Of a DNA stretch of 64,000 nt, positions 49,966-63,775 are shown one piece after another; positions within the stretch are counted from its first letter, which is position 1, and every line of letters starts with the position of its first letter. Below the pieces are notes generated by a model. That model was not told the origin of the DNA, ran no database searches, and saw only the letters and a list, made by a program, of their open reading frames with translations. The translations under genes and the position numbers were made by a program. This stretch comes from Bacillota bacterium (GTDB lineage Bacteria; Bacillota; Sulfobacillia; RBS10-35; Bu92), in assembly GCA_014896375.1 (NCBI GenBank), contig JADBKN010000051.1, positions 309,035 to 373,034 of the forward strand. The letters are read 5' to 3'.

Positions 49966-50901
49966 TTGGGGGCGGCGGACTGGGCCGCGCTGGGCGCCGG
50001 CCTCGCGGCGCTGCTCTTCGGCATGAAGACGGCCGCCGCGGGCCTCTCCCAACTCGCGGCCGGCCGTCTGGCCGCCGCCCTCCAGCGCGCCGCGCGCCGG
50101 CCGTGGCCGGCCTTCTTCGCCGGCGCCGCCGTCACGGCGGCCGTGCAGTCCTCGAGCGTCGTCACCATCCTCCTCGTGGGGCTCGCGGACGCCGGCCTCC
50201 TCGACCTCTCCGCCGCCGCCTGCCTGGTCCTCGGGGCGAACGTCGGCACGACGCTCACGGCGCACCTCCTCGCCTTCGGCCCGGGGCCGGCGGCCGGCTG
50301 GCTCCTCCTCGCCGCCGGCCTGCCGCTGGCGCGGCGCCCTCGCCACCGCGGCGCGGGCCGCGCGGCGGCCGGCATGGGGATGGTGATCCTCGGGCTCCAC
50401 GCCATGGAAGGCGCGCTGGCGCCGCTCGGCCGGCGGCCCGCGTTCGCCGCCGCCCTGGCGGGCGTGGCCGGCTCCCCGCTGCTCGGTCTGGCGGCGGGCG
50501 CGCTCATGACGACGCTCGTCCTCTCCAGCGCCGTCACCATCGGCGTGCTACAAAAGCTCGTGGCGCAGGGCCTCCTCTCCCTGCGTGCGGCGCTGCCCGT
50601 CCTCTACGGGGACAACGTGGGCACCACGACCGACACCCTCCTCGCCAGCTTGGCGGCCGGTTCCGCCGGACGGCGCCTCGCTGTCTTCCACCTGCTCTTC
50701 AACATGGCGGGGGCGCTCCTCTTCCTTGCCCTCACGCCTTGGGTGGCCGGCTGGGTGGCCGCGCTGAGCTCCTCTCCGGAGCGCCAGGTGGCCCTCGCCC
50801 ACACGCTCTTCAACGCCGTCAACGCCGTCCTCTGGCTTCCCGCACGCGGCTGGCTCCTGCGCGCGGCGGCCGCGCTGGTTCCCGGGACCGGCCGGCGCTA
50901 G
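49966..50901 (+). CDS. Na/Pi cotransporter family protein
   Basis: About 311 aa, two inverted repeats of Na_Pi_cotrans. Signature QSSS in VTAAVQSSSVVTILLVG and GANVGTTLTAHLL, repeated as STTLVLSS-like LMTTLVLSSAVTIG and DNVGTTTDTLLASL. It likely exchanges phosphate or a related anion with sodium; the C-terminal PhoU-like domain of NptA is absent. TTG at 49966 lies 8 bases after GGGAGG; a GTG at 49957 also fits. Small size and missing PhoU are typical of Bacillota versions. Confidence 0.85.
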   Translation: MGAADWAALGAGLAALLFGMKTAAAGLSQLAAGRLAAALQRAARRPWPAFFAGAAVTAAVQSSSVVTILLVGLADAGLLDLSAAACLVLGANVGTTLTAHLLAFGPGPAAGWLLLAAGLPLARRPRHRGAGRAAAGMGMVILGLHAMEGALAPLGRRPAFAAALAGVAGSPLLGLAAGALMTTLVLSSAVTIGVLQKLVAQGLLSLRAALPVLYGDNVGTTTDTLLASLAAGSAGRRLAVFHLLFNMAGALLFLALTPWVAGWVAALSSSPERQVALAHTLFNAVNAVLWLPARGWLLRAAAALVPGTGRR

Positions 50902-50935
50902 GCGCGGCGCCCCAGAAGGCGACGCCGCCGGCGGG

Positions 50936-50941
50936 TATAAT
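50936..50941 (+). promoter_or_regulatory. -10 element of the glycolytic operon
   Basis: A perfect TATAAT at 50936-50941, 37 bases before gap. The matching -35 position (about 50913) shows only AGAAGG, so a helper factor or extended element may be needed. Confidence 0.5.
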
Positions 50942-50965
50942 GGAATGGCGACAAATATGGCCTGA

Positions 50966-51988
<1,023 letters not shown>

Positions 51989-51989
51989 C

Positions 51990-53279
51990 GTGGCCCGCAA
52001 GCGCACGATCCGCGACGCGGACGTGGCCGGCCGGCGCGTCCTCGTGCGCGTGGACTTCAACGTGCCGCTCGACGAACACGGCGCGGTGGCGGACGATTCA
52101 CGCATCCGCGCCGCCCTGCCGACCCTCCGGGACCTCGTGGAGCGCGGCGCGCGCGTCGTGTTGATGTCGCACCTCGGGCGGCCGAAGGGCGCCGTCGTGC
52201 CGCGGTTGAGCCTGCGGCCCGTGGCCGCGCGGCTGGCGGAACTCCTCGGCCGGCCGGTGGCCTTCGCCGAGGATTGCGTCGGCCGGCCGGCGGCGGAGGC
52301 GGTGGCCGCGCTGCCGGAGGGCGGCGTCCTTCTCCTTGAGAACCTGCGCTTCCACCCGGAAGAGGAGAAGAACGACGCGGCCTTCGCCCGCGAGCTGGCG
52401 TCCCTGGGGGATCTCTTCGTGAACGACGCTTTCGGCGCGGCGCACCGGGCGCACGCCTCCACGGTGGGCGTGGCCGCGCACCTGCCGGCCTATGCAGGGC
52501 TCCTCATGGAACGGGAGATCGATGCCCTCTCGCGCCTCCTTGAGCCGGAGCGGCCGTTTGTGGCGATCGTCGGCGGGGCGAAGATCTCGGACAAGATCGG
52601 GGTGTTGCGCCACCTCCTCGGCCGCGTGAACCGCATCCTCTTCGGTGGCGGCATGGCGAACACGCTGCTCGTGGCGCTCGGTTACGACCTCGCCGAGTCG
52701 CTCGTCGAGGCGGACAGGGTGGACGAGGCCAAGGCGCTGATCGTGGAGGCCCAGGCGCGCGGGGTGGAGCTGCAGTTCCCCATCGACCTCGTCGTGGCCG
52801 AGTTCTTCAACCCGGACGCGCCGGCGGAGACCGTGGAGGTCGGCCGCGTGCCGGCCGGCTGGAGGGCGCTGGACATCGGCCCCCTCACCGTGGAGCGGTA
52901 TGCGGCGGCGCTCTCCGGGGCGCGCACGGTCTTCTGGAACGGGCCCATGGGCGTGGCGGAGTGGAGCGCCTTCGCGCGCGGCACGGAGGGCGTGGCGGCG
53001 GCCGTCGCGCGCCACGACGGCTACACGGTGGTGGGCGGCGGCGATTCCATCGCCGCCCTGAAGCGGCTGGGGCTGGACGGCGCCGTGGACCACGTCTCCA
53101 CGGGCGGCGGGGCCTCCCTGGAATTCCTTGAGGGCCGCGAGCTGCCGGGTATCGCCGCCATCCCGGACGCGGAGGGCGCTTCGGGCGGCGCGGAGGGCGC
53201 GGCGCCGGGCACGTCGGGCGGCGCGGCGGCCGGCGCCGGCGGCGCGACGGCCGGGGGCGGCGGGGAGCGCCGGCCATGA
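51990..53279 (+). CDS. pgk: Phosphoglycerate kinase with Gly/Ala-rich tail
   Basis: About 429 aa from the GTG at 51990. Family motifs: VLVRVDFNVPLDEHGAVAD, LMSHLGRPKG, LENLRFHPEEEKNDAAFARE, VNDAFGAAHRAHAST, VGGAKISDKIGVL and WNGPMGVAEWSAFARGTEGV. Moves phosphate from 1,3-bisphosphoglycerate to ADP. The normal end ELPGIAAIPDAE is followed by about 35 residues of Gly, Ala and Thr leading to the stop, which overlaps tpiA by 4 bases (ATGA). The tail is not part of the family. Confidence 0.96.
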   Translation: MARKRTIRDADVAGRRVLVRVDFNVPLDEHGAVADDSRIRAALPTLRDLVERGARVVLMSHLGRPKGAVVPRLSLRPVAARLAELLGRPVAFAEDCVGRPAAEAVAALPEGGVLLLENLRFHPEEEKNDAAFARELASLGDLFVNDAFGAAHRAHASTVGVAAHLPAYAGLLMEREIDALSRLLEPERPFVAIVGGAKISDKIGVLRHLLGRVNRILFGGGMANTLLVALGYDLAESLVEADRVDEAKALIVEAQARGVELQFPIDLVVAEFFNPDAPAETVEVGRVPAGWRALDIGPLTVERYAAALSGARTVFWNGPMGVAEWSAFARGTEGVAAAVARHDGYTVVGGGDSIAALKRLGLDGAVDHVSTGGGASLEFLEGRELPGIAAIPDAEGASGGAEGAAPGTSGGAAAGAGGATAGGGGERRP

Positions 53280-54093
53280 GCGCGCGCCGCCCGCTGGTCG
53301 CCGGCAACTGGAAGATGCACAAGACCGTGGGCGAGGCGCTGGGCCTCGTCAACTCTCTTCTCGCGCTCCTACCCGGAGAGCCTACAGAGCCCCTGGAGAC
53401 GGAGATCGTCGTCTGCCCGCCGTTCACCGCCCTCTGGCCCTGCGCGCAGCGCCTCGCGCACGATGCGCGCGTGCGCCTGGGTGCGCAGGACGTCTTCTGG
53501 GAGACGGAGGGCGCCTACACCGGCGCCGTCTCGCCGCGCATGCTGGCGGATGCCGGCTGCGCGTACGTGATCGTGGGGCACTCCGAGCGCCGCGCCATCT
53601 TCCGCGAGACGGACGAGGAAGCGGCGCGCAAGGCGGCGGCCGCGGCGAAGGAGGGGCTGCACGTCATCTTCTGCGTGGGGGAGACGCTGGAGGAGCGCGA
53701 CGCGGACCGCACGCGGGAGGTGGTCGCGCGCCAGCTGGCGGCTCTCTGGGCCGCCCTGCCCGCGCCGCCGGGCGGCGGGGCCGCGCCCGGGCTCTCGGTG
53801 GCGTATGAGCCGGTGTGGGCCATCGGCACCGGCCGCGCCGCGCGGCCGGAGGACGCCGCCGAGGTGGCCGGCTGGATCCGCGAGTCCGCAGCGGCCGCCT
53901 GGGGGCGCGCCGCCGCGGAGGCGTTGCGCGTGCTCTACGGCGGCAGCGTGAGCCCGGAGAATGCGGCCCCCTTCCTGCAGCGGCCGGAGCTGGACGGGGC
54001 GCTGGTGGGCGGCAAGAGCCTCGACGCCCGCGCCTTCGCCGCCATCGTGGCGGCGGCGCGGGACGACGAGCTCCAGGGACGGGCGGCGCGCGC

Positions 54094-54097
<4 letters not shown>
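53276..54097 (+). CDS. tpiA: Triosephosphate isomerase
   Basis: 273 aa. VAGNWKMHKT with Lys13, catalytic His102 in VIVGHSERR, catalytic Glu178 in AYEPVWAIGTG, and the phosphate loop VLYGGSVSPENA. Slightly longer than usual (about 250) by a short Pro/Gly insert and a C-terminal tail. Overlaps gpmI by 4 bases. Confidence 0.97.
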
Positions 54098-56954
<2,857 letters not shown>

Positions 56955-57083
56955 TCCCGTCCTCGCGCCTCCGCGTGGAGGCACCCTGTGCATGGCGCGG
57001 CGGCCGGTACAGGCCGCCATGTGATAAAATCGGTTTGATTGCGCGCGGCGCGTCCGCCGGCGCGGCCGCGGGGGGTGGAACGG

Positions 57084-57317
57084 GTGCTCTACACAATCCT
57101 CGTCATTCTGCTCGTGATCACGTCTTTGGGTATCATCGCTTCGGTGCTTTTGCAGTCGGGGCGCAGCGCGGGGCTCAGCGGCGCCATCGCCGGCGCCTCG
57201 GAGCAGGTCTTCGGGAAGCGGCGCGGCCTCGACCAGTTCCTCGCCAAGGTCACGGTCGCCTTCGGCATCGTCTTCGCCATGGTGGCGCTGGCCATCACGG
57301 TGGTGGAGGCACGCTAG
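57084..57317 (+). CDS. secG: Protein translocase subunit SecG
   Basis: 77 aa with two hydrophobic helices: VLYTILVILLVITSLGIIAS and a C-terminal VTVAFGIVFAMVALAITVV, joined by a loop with LLQSGRSAGLSGAIAGASEQ, the SecG signature. Part of SecYEG. GTG at 57084 chosen because GGGGGTGG lies 5 bases upstream; GTG at 57075 is alternative. Its place after eno is a conserved Bacillota order. Confidence 0.93.
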   Translation: MLYTILVILLVITSLGIIASVLLQSGRSAGLSGAIAGASEQVFGKRRGLDQFLAKVTVAFGIVFAMVALAITVVEAR

Positions 57318-57368
57318 GGCGCCGGCCGGCGTCGGATGTGCGAGGGAAGAGGGAACGAGAGATTCAGA

Positions 57369-57411
57369 AGGGCCCGGTCGCATGAGGCGGCCGGGCCCTC
57401 GAGCTTTTTCT
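57369..57411 (+). terminator. Intrinsic terminator after secG
   Basis: AGGGCCCGG pairs with CCGGGCCCT, extended inward by three pairs, then CGAGCTTTTTC. Ends the gap-to-secG operon before the pyrophosphatase. The remaining gap to 57496 has a palindrome CCCATATACATGGG (57451-57464) but no firm promoter. Confidence 0.9.
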
Positions 57412-57496
57412 AGGGCGGATCGCGCCGGCCCGTCTACCGCTTCTCCCGCACCCATATACATGGGACGAAACCGGCTGCACCCGAAGGAGTGTCGGC

Positions 57497-59512
57497 ATGT
57501 CGGACCATGCGAACCTCGTCGTGCTCGCCCCCGCGGCCGCCACGCTCTGCGTGTTGGCCGCCCTGCGGCTGGCCGCGCGCGTCCGCCGCGCGGACGCCGG
57601 CACGCCGGAGATGCAGGCCGTCGCGCGCGCCATCGAGCGCGGCGCCGGCGTCTTCCTGCGGCAGGAGTTCGGCGCCGTGGCGCGCTTCGTCGCGGTGGTG
57701 GCGGCGGCCCTCCTGGCGGCGTCGGCGCTCGGCGTCGCAGGGCTGCGGCCGGCCACCGCCTTCACCTTCGTGCTCGGCGCCGCCGCATCGCTCCTCACGG
57801 GCTACATCGGCATGCGCGTGGCGGTGCAGGCCAACGTGCGCACGGCGCAGGCCGCGGGGGAAGGCGTGGCGGCCGCGCTGCGCATGGCCTACGGCGGCGG
57901 CAGCGTCACGGGGCTGATAGTGGTGGGGCTCGGGATCTGGGGGCTCGTCATCGCCTTCGGTGTCGTGGACCTCCACGATGCCGCCTCCTTCGCGGCCTTC
58001 AACGGCTTCGCCTTCGGCGCCAGCTCCATCGCGCTCTTCGCTCGCGTGGGAGGCGGCATCTTCACGAAGGCCGCGGACATCGGCGCGGACATCGTGGGGA
58101 AGCTGGAGACCGGCCTCGCGGAAGACGACCCTCGCAACCCGGCGGCGATCGCCGACAACGTCGGCGACAACGTCGGCGATGTGGCCGGCATGAGCGCGGA
58201 CCTCTTCGAATCCTATGTGGGCTCCATCGTAGCGGCGGTGGCGCTCGCCGCCAACCTGCGCCTGGGCGCCGCCGAGGTGGCGCTGCCGTTCCTTCTGGCC
58301 GCGGCGGGGGCGCTCGCGTCGGTCGTCGCCGTGTGGGCGGCGCACTTCGGCCGCCCGCGGGACGGGGCGGAGGCGGCCGCCGCGCTGCGGCGCGGCGTGG
58401 TGCTGGCGGCGGGGCTCTTCGCGGCGGGCTGCGCGGCGCTCGGCGCGGCGGGTGCGGCTTCTTGGGCGCACGTCGCCGCCGCCGTGCTCGGCCTCGTGGG
58501 CGGCATCGCCATCGGTGCGCTGTCGGAGTTCTACACCGCCCCCGGACGCGGGCCCGTGCGCGAGGTGGCGGCTGCGGCGCGCGCCGGCGCCGCCACGGTG
58601 GTGCTGAGCGGCTTCGCCTGGGGCATGCTCAGCGCAGCGCTGCCGGTCCTGGCCGTCTCCGCCATCGCGCTCGCGGCCTATCTCTTGGACGGTCTCTTCG
58701 GCATCGCCGTGGCCTCCGTGGGGATGCTCGCCATCACCGGCTCCATCATGGCGGTCGACGCCTACGGACCCATCGCCGACAACGCGGGCGGCATCGCGGA
58801 GATGGCCCGCCTCCCCAGGGGCGTGCGCGAGGTCACGGACCAGCTGGACGCCCTCGGCAACAGCACCGCGGCCGTGGGCAAGGGGCTGGCCATCGGCTCC
58901 GCCGCGCTCACGGCGCTGGCTCTCTTCTCCGCCTACACGGAGGCGGCGCGGCTGCCCGGCCTGAGCCTCTTGGACGCCCCCACGCTGGCCGGCCTCCTCC
59001 TGGGCGCCGCGGCGCCCTACGTCTTCGCCGCCTGGGCCATCCGCGCCGTGCAGCGCGCCGCCGGGGAGATGGTGGAGGAAGTGCGCCGCCAGTTCCGCGA
59101 GGTGCGTGGGCTCCTGCAGGGGGAGGCCCAGCCGGACGCGGAGCGCTGCGTCGCCATCAGCTCCCGCGCCGCGCTGCGGGAGATGGTGCTGCCGGGCGTG
59201 GCGGCGGTGCTGCTGCCCATCGCGGTGGGGCTGGCGCTGGGCCGCTCGGCGCTCGGCGGGCTTTTGGCCGGCGCGGTGGCCTCCGGCCTGGTGCTGGCGA
59301 TCACCATGGCGAACGCCGGCGCCGCGTGGGACAATGCGAAGAAGGAGATCGAAGCGGGTCTCTTCGGCGGCAAGGGCACCCCGGAGCACGCCGCCGCCGT
59401 GGTGGGCGACACGGTGGGCGACCCCTTCAAGGACACGGCCGGGCCGTCCCTCAACATCCTCATCAAGGTGATGTGTGTCGCCGCCCTATTGGCTGCGCCG
59501 CTTTTGAGATAA
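57497..59512 (+). CDS. hppA: Membrane-bound ion-translocating pyrophosphatase
   Basis: 671 aa, about 16 helices, normal for the family. PPi/Mg motif in [39 protein letters not shown], and [19 protein letters not shown] near the end. Position equivalent to residue 460 reads [15 protein letters not shown]: Ala there marks the K+-stimulated group. Pumps H+ or Na+ across the membrane with energy from pyrophosphate hydrolysis; which ion cannot be told by eye. GAAGGAGTG precedes the ATG. Lies alone between secG and rnr. Confidence 0.93.
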   Translation: MSDHANLVVLAPAAATLCVLAALRLAARVRRADAGTPEMQAVARAIERGAGVFLRQEFGAVARFVAVVAAALLAASALGVAGLRPATAFTFVLGAAASLLTGYIGMRVAVQANVRTAQAAGEGVAAALRMAYGGGSVTGLIVVGLGIWGLVIAFGVVDLHDAASFAAFNGFAFGASSIALFARVGGGIFTKAADIGADIVGKLETGLAEDDPRNPAAIADNVGDNVGDVAGMSADLFESYVGSIVAAVALAANLRLGAAEVALPFLLAAAGALASVVAVWAAHFGRPRDGAEAAAALRRGVVLAAGLFAAGCAALGAAGAASWAHVAAAVLGLVGGIAIGALSEFYTAPGRGPVREVAAAARAGAATVVLSGFAWGMLSAALPVLAVSAIALAAYLLDGLFGIAVASVGMLAITGSIMAVDAYGPIADNAGGIAEMARLPRGVREVTDQLDALGNSTAAVGKGLAIGSAALTALALFSAYTEAARLPGLSLLDAPTLAGLLLGAAAPYVFAAWAIRAVQRAAGEMVEEVRRQFREVRGLLQGEAQPDAERCVAISSRAALREMVLPGVAAVLLPIAVGLALGRSALGGLLAGAVASGLVLAITMANAGAAWDNAKKEIEAGLFGGKGTPEHAAAVVGDTVGDPFKDTAGPSLNILIKVMCVAALLAAPLLR

Positions 59513-59522
59513 TCTATTCCAG

Positions 59523-62117
59523 GTGAAGCCGTTGCCTTTGCGTGAGGAACTTTTGCGCTTCATGCGCGAACAGGCGTACCGGCCGCTCACGTTCAGCGAG
59601 CTGGCCGAAGTGTTCGGCGTGCCTGAAGAGGAGCGCAGCCTCTTCCGCCGCATGCTGGACGAGATGGAAGCCGAGGGCGCCGTGGTGCGCACGCGCACGG
59701 CGCGCTACGGCGTGCCGGAGCGCATGAACCTCGTCGTCGGCACCTATCAGGGGCACATGAAAGGCTTCGGCTTCGTCCTGCCCAACCGCCCTGAAGAGGA
59801 AGACGTCTACATCCCCCCGGAAGCGAGCGGCGGCGCCATGCACGGCGACCTCGTCGTGGCGCGCGTGGAGTCCGCCAGCGAGGACGGCCGGCGCCGCCAG
59901 GGCGAGGTCATCCGCGTGCTCAAGCGCGCCGTCACGCGCGTCGTGGGCACGTTGGAGCGCCACCGCGGGCACGGCTTCGTCATCCCGGATGACCGCCGCA
60001 TCACCCAGGACATCTACGTCGCCAAGGCCGACATGGCCGGCGCCAAAGACGGCGAGAAGGTCGTGGTGGAGATCACAGGCTGGCCCTCGCCGCGCCGCGG
60101 CGCGGAGGGCCGCATCGTGGAGCGCCTCGGCAAGGCCGGGCAGGCCGGCGTGGATGTCCGCAGCCTCATGGTGCAGTTCGACCTGCCCGCCGACTTCCCG
60201 GATGAGGTTCTAAAAGAGGCGGAACGCATCCCGGAGGAGGTCCGCCCGCAGGATCTCGAAGGGCGCTGGGACCTGCGGGAAGAGATCGTCTTCACCATCG
60301 ACGGCGAGGATGCGAAAGACCTCGACGACGCCGTCTCTCTGGAGCGCATCCGCGGCGGCTGGCGGCTCGGCGTGCACATCGCCGACGTGAGCTACTACGT
60401 GCGCGAGGGCACGGCGCTCGATCGCGAGGCGCGGCAGCGCGGCACCAGCGTGTACCTCGTGGACCGCGTGATCCCGATGCTGCCGCCGCGGCTGTCGAAC
60501 GGCATCTGCAGCCTCAACCCGGATGTCGACCGGCTGACGCTCTCCGTCTTCATCGACTTCGACGAGGACGGCCAGCCGCAGTCCCACAAGATCGGCACGA
60601 GCGTCATCCGCTCCCGCCACCGGCTGACGTACACCGCCGTGCAGGCCATGCTGGAAGGCGACCGCGATGCGCGCAAGCGCTACCGCGACATCGTGGAGAC
60701 GGTCGAGGCCATGGACAAGCTGGCGCAGACCCTGCGCGCGCGCCGCCGGGAGCGCGGCAGCATCGACTTCGACCTGCCGGAGCCCAAGGTGATCCTCAAC
60801 GAGGCGGGCCTCGTGCGGGACGTGCAGCGCCGGGAGCACGACCGCGCCCACCAGCTGATCGAGGAATTCATGCTGGCGGCGAACGAGACGGTGGCCCAGC
60901 ATTTTCTCGCGCTCAACGTGCCGATGATCTACCGCGTGCACGAGCCTCCGGACCCGGAGCGCGTGCAGGCGTTCGAAGAGTTTCTCTTCAATTTCGGCAT
61001 CCCGTTCCGGGCCGGCAAGGATCCCTCGCCGAAGGCCTTCCAGCAGGTGCTGGAGCGCATCCGCGGCATGGACGAGGAGCACCTCATCAGCACCGTCATG
61101 CTGCGCACCATGCGCCAGGCGCGCTACGCCACCGAGCCGCTCGGCCACTTCGGCCTGGCGGCGCGCTTCTACACGCACTTCACCTCGCCCATCCGCCGCT
61201 ACCCGGACCTCGTGGTGCACCGCATCGCGCACGAGGTGCTGGAGAAGGGCCGGCTTTCGGCCAAGCGCGTCGGCGTGCTGCTGCGGGAGCTGCCGGAGAC
61301 GGCGGCGCACTGCTCCCGCATGGAGCGGCGCGCCATGGAGGCGGAGCGCGAGTCGGTCCACCTCAAGCTCCTGCAATACATGCAGGACCATGTGGGCGAC
61401 GTGTACGACGGCGTCGTCTCCGGCGTGACGGCGTTCGGAATCTTCGTGCAGCTGCCGAACCTCGCGGAGGGCATGGTGCACGTCAGCACGCTCACGGACG
61501 ACTATTACAAGTTCCACGAGAAGCATTACGCGTTGATCGGCGAGCGCACCGGCAACCGCTTCCGCCTGGGAGACCGCGTCAAGGTGCGCGTGGAGCGCGT
61601 GGACCTCCTCCAGCGGCAGATGGACTTCTCCATCGTCCGCGGTGACGCGCGGAACCGGCGCAATCACAAGCCCGCCGCCGGCAAGCGGGCCGCAGGCAAG
61701 GCGGCCGGTGCGAAGGAGGCGGCGCCGGCGCCGCAGCCGCCTCAGAAGGAGGCGGCGGCGAAGGAGGCGGCGGCGAAGGAGACCGCCGGCAAGAAGGGCG
61801 GCCCGAAGGAGGACCGCGCCCAGCAGGTCGCGGCCGCTGGGGCGGGCAGCCGCGACGCGACCGTCCAGAAACCGGCGGCCGCGCAGGGAGCCGCGGCGAA
61901 GGCGGCCGCGGCCGGCGCACAGGCGGAAAGCGCCGCCGCCAAGAACGGCGTGCAGGGCGGCGCACAAAACGGGGCGCCCCAAAACGGCGCGCCCGCCGCC
62001 CAGAACGGCGCTGCGTCGCAGAACGGAGCGCAAGCGGGCGCGTCCGGCGGCGGCCGTCGCTCGCGGCGCCGCCGTCGCAGGAAAAAGAAGGAAGATCCAT
62101 CGGCCGGCGGAGCCTGA
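59523..62117 (+). CDS. rnr: Ribonuclease R with long disordered C-terminal tail
   Basis: About 864 aa if begun at GTG 59523; TTG 59532 fits AGGTG spacing equally well. Order: HTH-like start ([20 protein letters not shown]), two cold-shock domains, RNB core with [17 protein letters not shown] (four Asp metal site) and [19 protein letters not shown], then S1 domain ([20 protein letters not shown]). Degrades structured RNA 3' to 5', including in tmRNA-linked turnover; smpB-ssrA follow. After about residue 715 a tail of about 145 residues is Ala/Lys-rich, with repeated QNGA units and a final basic stretch of [12 protein letters not shown], probably RNA-binding. Confidence 0.95.
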   Translation: MKPLPLREELLRFMREQAYRPLTFSELAEVFGVPEEERSLFRRMLDEMEAEGAVVRTRTARYGVPERMNLVVGTYQGHMKGFGFVLPNRPEEEDVYIPPEASGGAMHGDLVVARVESASEDGRRRQGEVIRVLKRAVTRVVGTLERHRGHGFVIPDDRRITQDIYVAKADMAGAKDGEKVVVEITGWPSPRRGAEGRIVERLGKAGQAGVDVRSLMVQFDLPADFPDEVLKEAERIPEEVRPQDLEGRWDLREEIVFTIDGEDAKDLDDAVSLERIRGGWRLGVHIADVSYYVREGTALDREARQRGTSVYLVDRVIPMLPPRLSNGICSLNPDVDRLTLSVFIDFDEDGQPQSHKIGTSVIRSRHRLTYTAVQAMLEGDRDARKRYRDIVETVEAMDKLAQTLRARRRERGSIDFDLPEPKVILNEAGLVRDVQRREHDRAHQLIEEFMLAANETVAQHFLALNVPMIYRVHEPPDPERVQAFEEFLFNFGIPFRAGKDPSPKAFQQVLERIRGMDEEHLISTVMLRTMRQARYATEPLGHFGLAARFYTHFTSPIRRYPDLVVHRIAHEVLEKGRLSAKRVGVLLRELPETAAHCSRMERRAMEAERESVHLKLLQYMQDHVGDVYDGVVSGVTAFGIFVQLPNLAEGMVHVSTLTDDYYKFHEKHYALIGERTGNRFRLGDRVKVRVERVDLLQRQMDFSIVRGDARNRRNHKPAAGKRAAGKAAGAKEAAPAPQPPQKEAAAKEAAAKETAGKKGGPKEDRAQQVAAAGAGSRDATVQKPAAAQGAAAKAAAAGAQAESAAAKNGVQGGAQNGAPQNGAPAAQNGAASQNGAQAGASGGGRRSRRRRRRKKKEDPSAGGA

Positions 62118-62215
62118 GCGCGCCGCAGCGCGCGCCGGCCGCCAATCCTGGCGCGATTTATCAGCGTACGCCGTCCTTCCGCTGCGCACTCTAAGCGCGA
62201 CGGGAGGTGACGACG

Positions 62216-62440
62216 ATGGCGCAAGGGAGCAACAATTCGAACGTTCCGGTGAAGAAGGCCGCCGCGAAAGCCCTCGACCAGTTCAAGTACGAAGTCGCGG
62301 CCGAGATCGGCGTGAACCCGCCCGCGAGCGGTTACTGGGGCGACCTGCCGTCCCGCGCCTGCGGCGCTGTCGGGGGCCACATGGTGCGTAAGATGATCCA
62401 GCTCGCCGAGCAGCAGCTGGCCGGCCGGCCGAACGCCTAA
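62216..62440 (+). CDS. Alpha/beta-type small acid-soluble spore protein
   Basis: 74 aa from ATG 62216, behind GGGAGGTGA. DQFKYEVAAEIGVNPPA contains the GPR-protease site (usually KYEIASEFG), and RACGAVGGHMVRKMIQLAEQ plus QLAG the second helix. These proteins coat spore DNA and protect it. The middle piece SGYWGDLP with Trp and Cys is a variant seen in some Clostridia-type SASPs. A possible sigma-G site is CACTCTA (62187-62193, against CATACTA) but its -35 is poor. Confidence 0.93.
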   Translation: MAQGSNNSNVPVKKAAAKALDQFKYEVAAEIGVNPPASGYWGDLPSRACGAVGGHMVRKMIQLAEQQLAGRPNA

Positions 62441-62512
62441 GATTAGACAGGATCGGCGCCCAGGTCGGTGGACACCGCACACAGACTGGCGCGACCGGCA
62501 GGAACCCGAATC

Positions 62513-62539
62513 GGAGCCGCGAGCTCAGGCCGCGGCTCC
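62513..62539 (+). terminator. Hairpin after the spore protein gene
   Basis: GGAGCCGCG pairs with CGCGGCTCC over a 9-base loop; the T-run is weak (TGCGCTTG). Confidence 0.45.
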
Positions 62540-62555
62540 TGCGCTTGCCCGCCCT

Positions 62556-62584
62556 TTGACGGCTGCCCGCGCCGGCCATACAAT
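62556..62584 (+). promoter_or_regulatory. Sigma-A promoter of smpB
   Basis: TTGACG (62556-62561), 17-base spacer, TACAAT (62579-62584), about 60 bases before the smpB start. Confidence 0.85.
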
Positions 62585-62652
62585 CAATAGTCCGGCAAGA
62601 GTTGGGTCACGAATGTCCCGGCAGACAGCTGGGTGGAAGGAGGCCGGCCATT

Positions 62653-63147
62653 ATGGGCAAGCGCGGCGCCCCTGCGCAGGAGGCGCAACCGTCGCCGGAC
62701 GACCGCGTCATCGCCGTCAACCGGCGCGCGCGGCACGATTACCACCTTGAAGAGACTTACGAGGCCGGCCTCGTCCTCACCGGCACCGAGATCAAGTCGC
62801 TGCGCGCCGGGCACGTGAGCCTGGTCGACAGCCACGCCTTCATCGAACACGGCGAGGCGTGGCTCTACGACATGCACATCGCCCCGTACGAGCACGGCAA
62901 CCGCTTCAACCACGATCCGCGCCGTCGCCGGAAGCTGCTCTTGCACAAGGAAGAGATCGACCGCATGTTCCAGAAGGCGCGGCTCCAGGGGTACACGCTG
63001 ATTCCCACGCGCATCTATCTGAAGCGCGGCCGCGCGAAGGTGGAGATCGCCGTCGCCCGAGGCAAGAAGCAGTACGACAAGCGTCACGCCATCGCGGAGC
63101 GCGAGGCCAAGCGGCGCATCGAACGCGCACTCAAGCAGCGTGACTGA
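62653..63147 (+). CDS. smpB: SsrA-binding protein SmpB
   Basis: 164 aa from the ATG at 62653, behind GGAAGGAGG. NRRARHDYHLEETYEAGLVL, TGTEIKSLRAGHVSLVDSHA, EHGNRFNHDPRRRRKLLLHK, GYTLIPTRIYLKRGRAKVEI and a basic tail. Binds tmRNA and carries it to stalled ribosomes. ssrA lies just downstream, the common Bacillota arrangement. Confidence 0.97.
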   Translation: MGKRGAPAQEAQPSPDDRVIAVNRRARHDYHLEETYEAGLVLTGTEIKSLRAGHVSLVDSHAFIEHGEAWLYDMHIAPYEHGNRFNHDPRRRRKLLLHKEEIDRMFQKARLQGYTLIPTRIYLKRGRAKVEIAVARGKKQYDKRHAIAEREAKRRIERALKQRD

Positions 63148-63173
63148 CCGGCGCGCCGGGGCCGTGGTACAAT
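63144..63173 (+). promoter_or_regulatory. Promoter of ssrA
   Basis: CTGACC (63144-63149) and TACAAT (63168-63173) with an 18-base gap; the -35 overlaps the smpB stop. About 57 bases of leader would be removed before the mature 5' end. Confidence 0.55.
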
Positions 63174-63236
63174 GAAAGAGCGCTCCGTCGCACGAGCAGC
63201 CGCCGGCTGCGGCTGCCGCCTCTCACCAAGGTTGTC

Positions 63237-63583
63237 GGGGGTGAGCAGGTTCGACGTGGGAGCAGGTGTGCGAGAGAAGCGAGCCGAGCCCACGCCTCGT
63301 GAAACCGTGGACGCACGTTAAGTGCCAACAACGAACTCGCTTTAGCTGCCTAACGTCAGCTAACGTCCCTGCCGCCAACGCCCGTGAGGCGGCTGGGGCG
63401 CCAATCATCGGGCTGGCGCGTCCGGCTTCGTCCGCGGCCGGCGCGTGAGATCCCGCCGGACTGGCTGCCGCGAAATCCCGTTCCCGGATCGCGCGGCGGC
63501 GAGAACCCAAAGGGAACTACGCTCGTAGAAGGCTCGCAGACCCTCTCGCGGACGGGGGGTGCGACTCCCCCCCACCTCCACCA
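63237..63583 (+). ncRNA. ssrA: Transfer-messenger RNA (tmRNA), one-piece
   Basis: 5' GGGGGTG (63237-63243) pairs with CACCTCC before ACCA (63580-63583; CCA encoded), and the T-arm reads GGGGG TGCGACT CCCCC. The early GAGCAGGTTCGACGTGG and TTAAGTGCCAACAACGAACT are characteristic. The resume codon is GCC at 63324 and the tag reading frame (63324-63353) encodes ANNELALAA then TAA. Rescues stalled ribosomes with SmpB and tags the product for proteolysis. Confidence 0.93.
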
Positions 63584-63646
63584 ATTGCGCTTTTAGACCA
63601 GAGTCAAAAAATCCAGCAACGACGCGGAATTCGGGAACTCCGAGAA

Positions 63647-63687
63647 GGCTCGGGATTTCCGTGAAAAGGAAATTCTCGGGCCTTTTT
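63647..63687 (+). terminator. Intrinsic terminator after ssrA
   Basis: GGCTCGGGATTTCC pairs with GGAAATTCTCGGGCC (one bulged T, two G-T pairs) across GTGAAAA, then TTTTTC. Confidence 0.8.
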
Positions 63688-63775
63688 CGTGCTGTTCTTG
63701 GCTGTTTTGTGACACGGTTGTGATACGATCCCCACCCACCCCAGAGAGGGTCCCTTTCTCCGAGGAGGTGACCCG

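Noticed and set aside
57451..57464. Palindrome CCCATATACATGGG as an operator for hppA
   Set aside because: Single short palindrome with no known consensus and no clear promoter around it.
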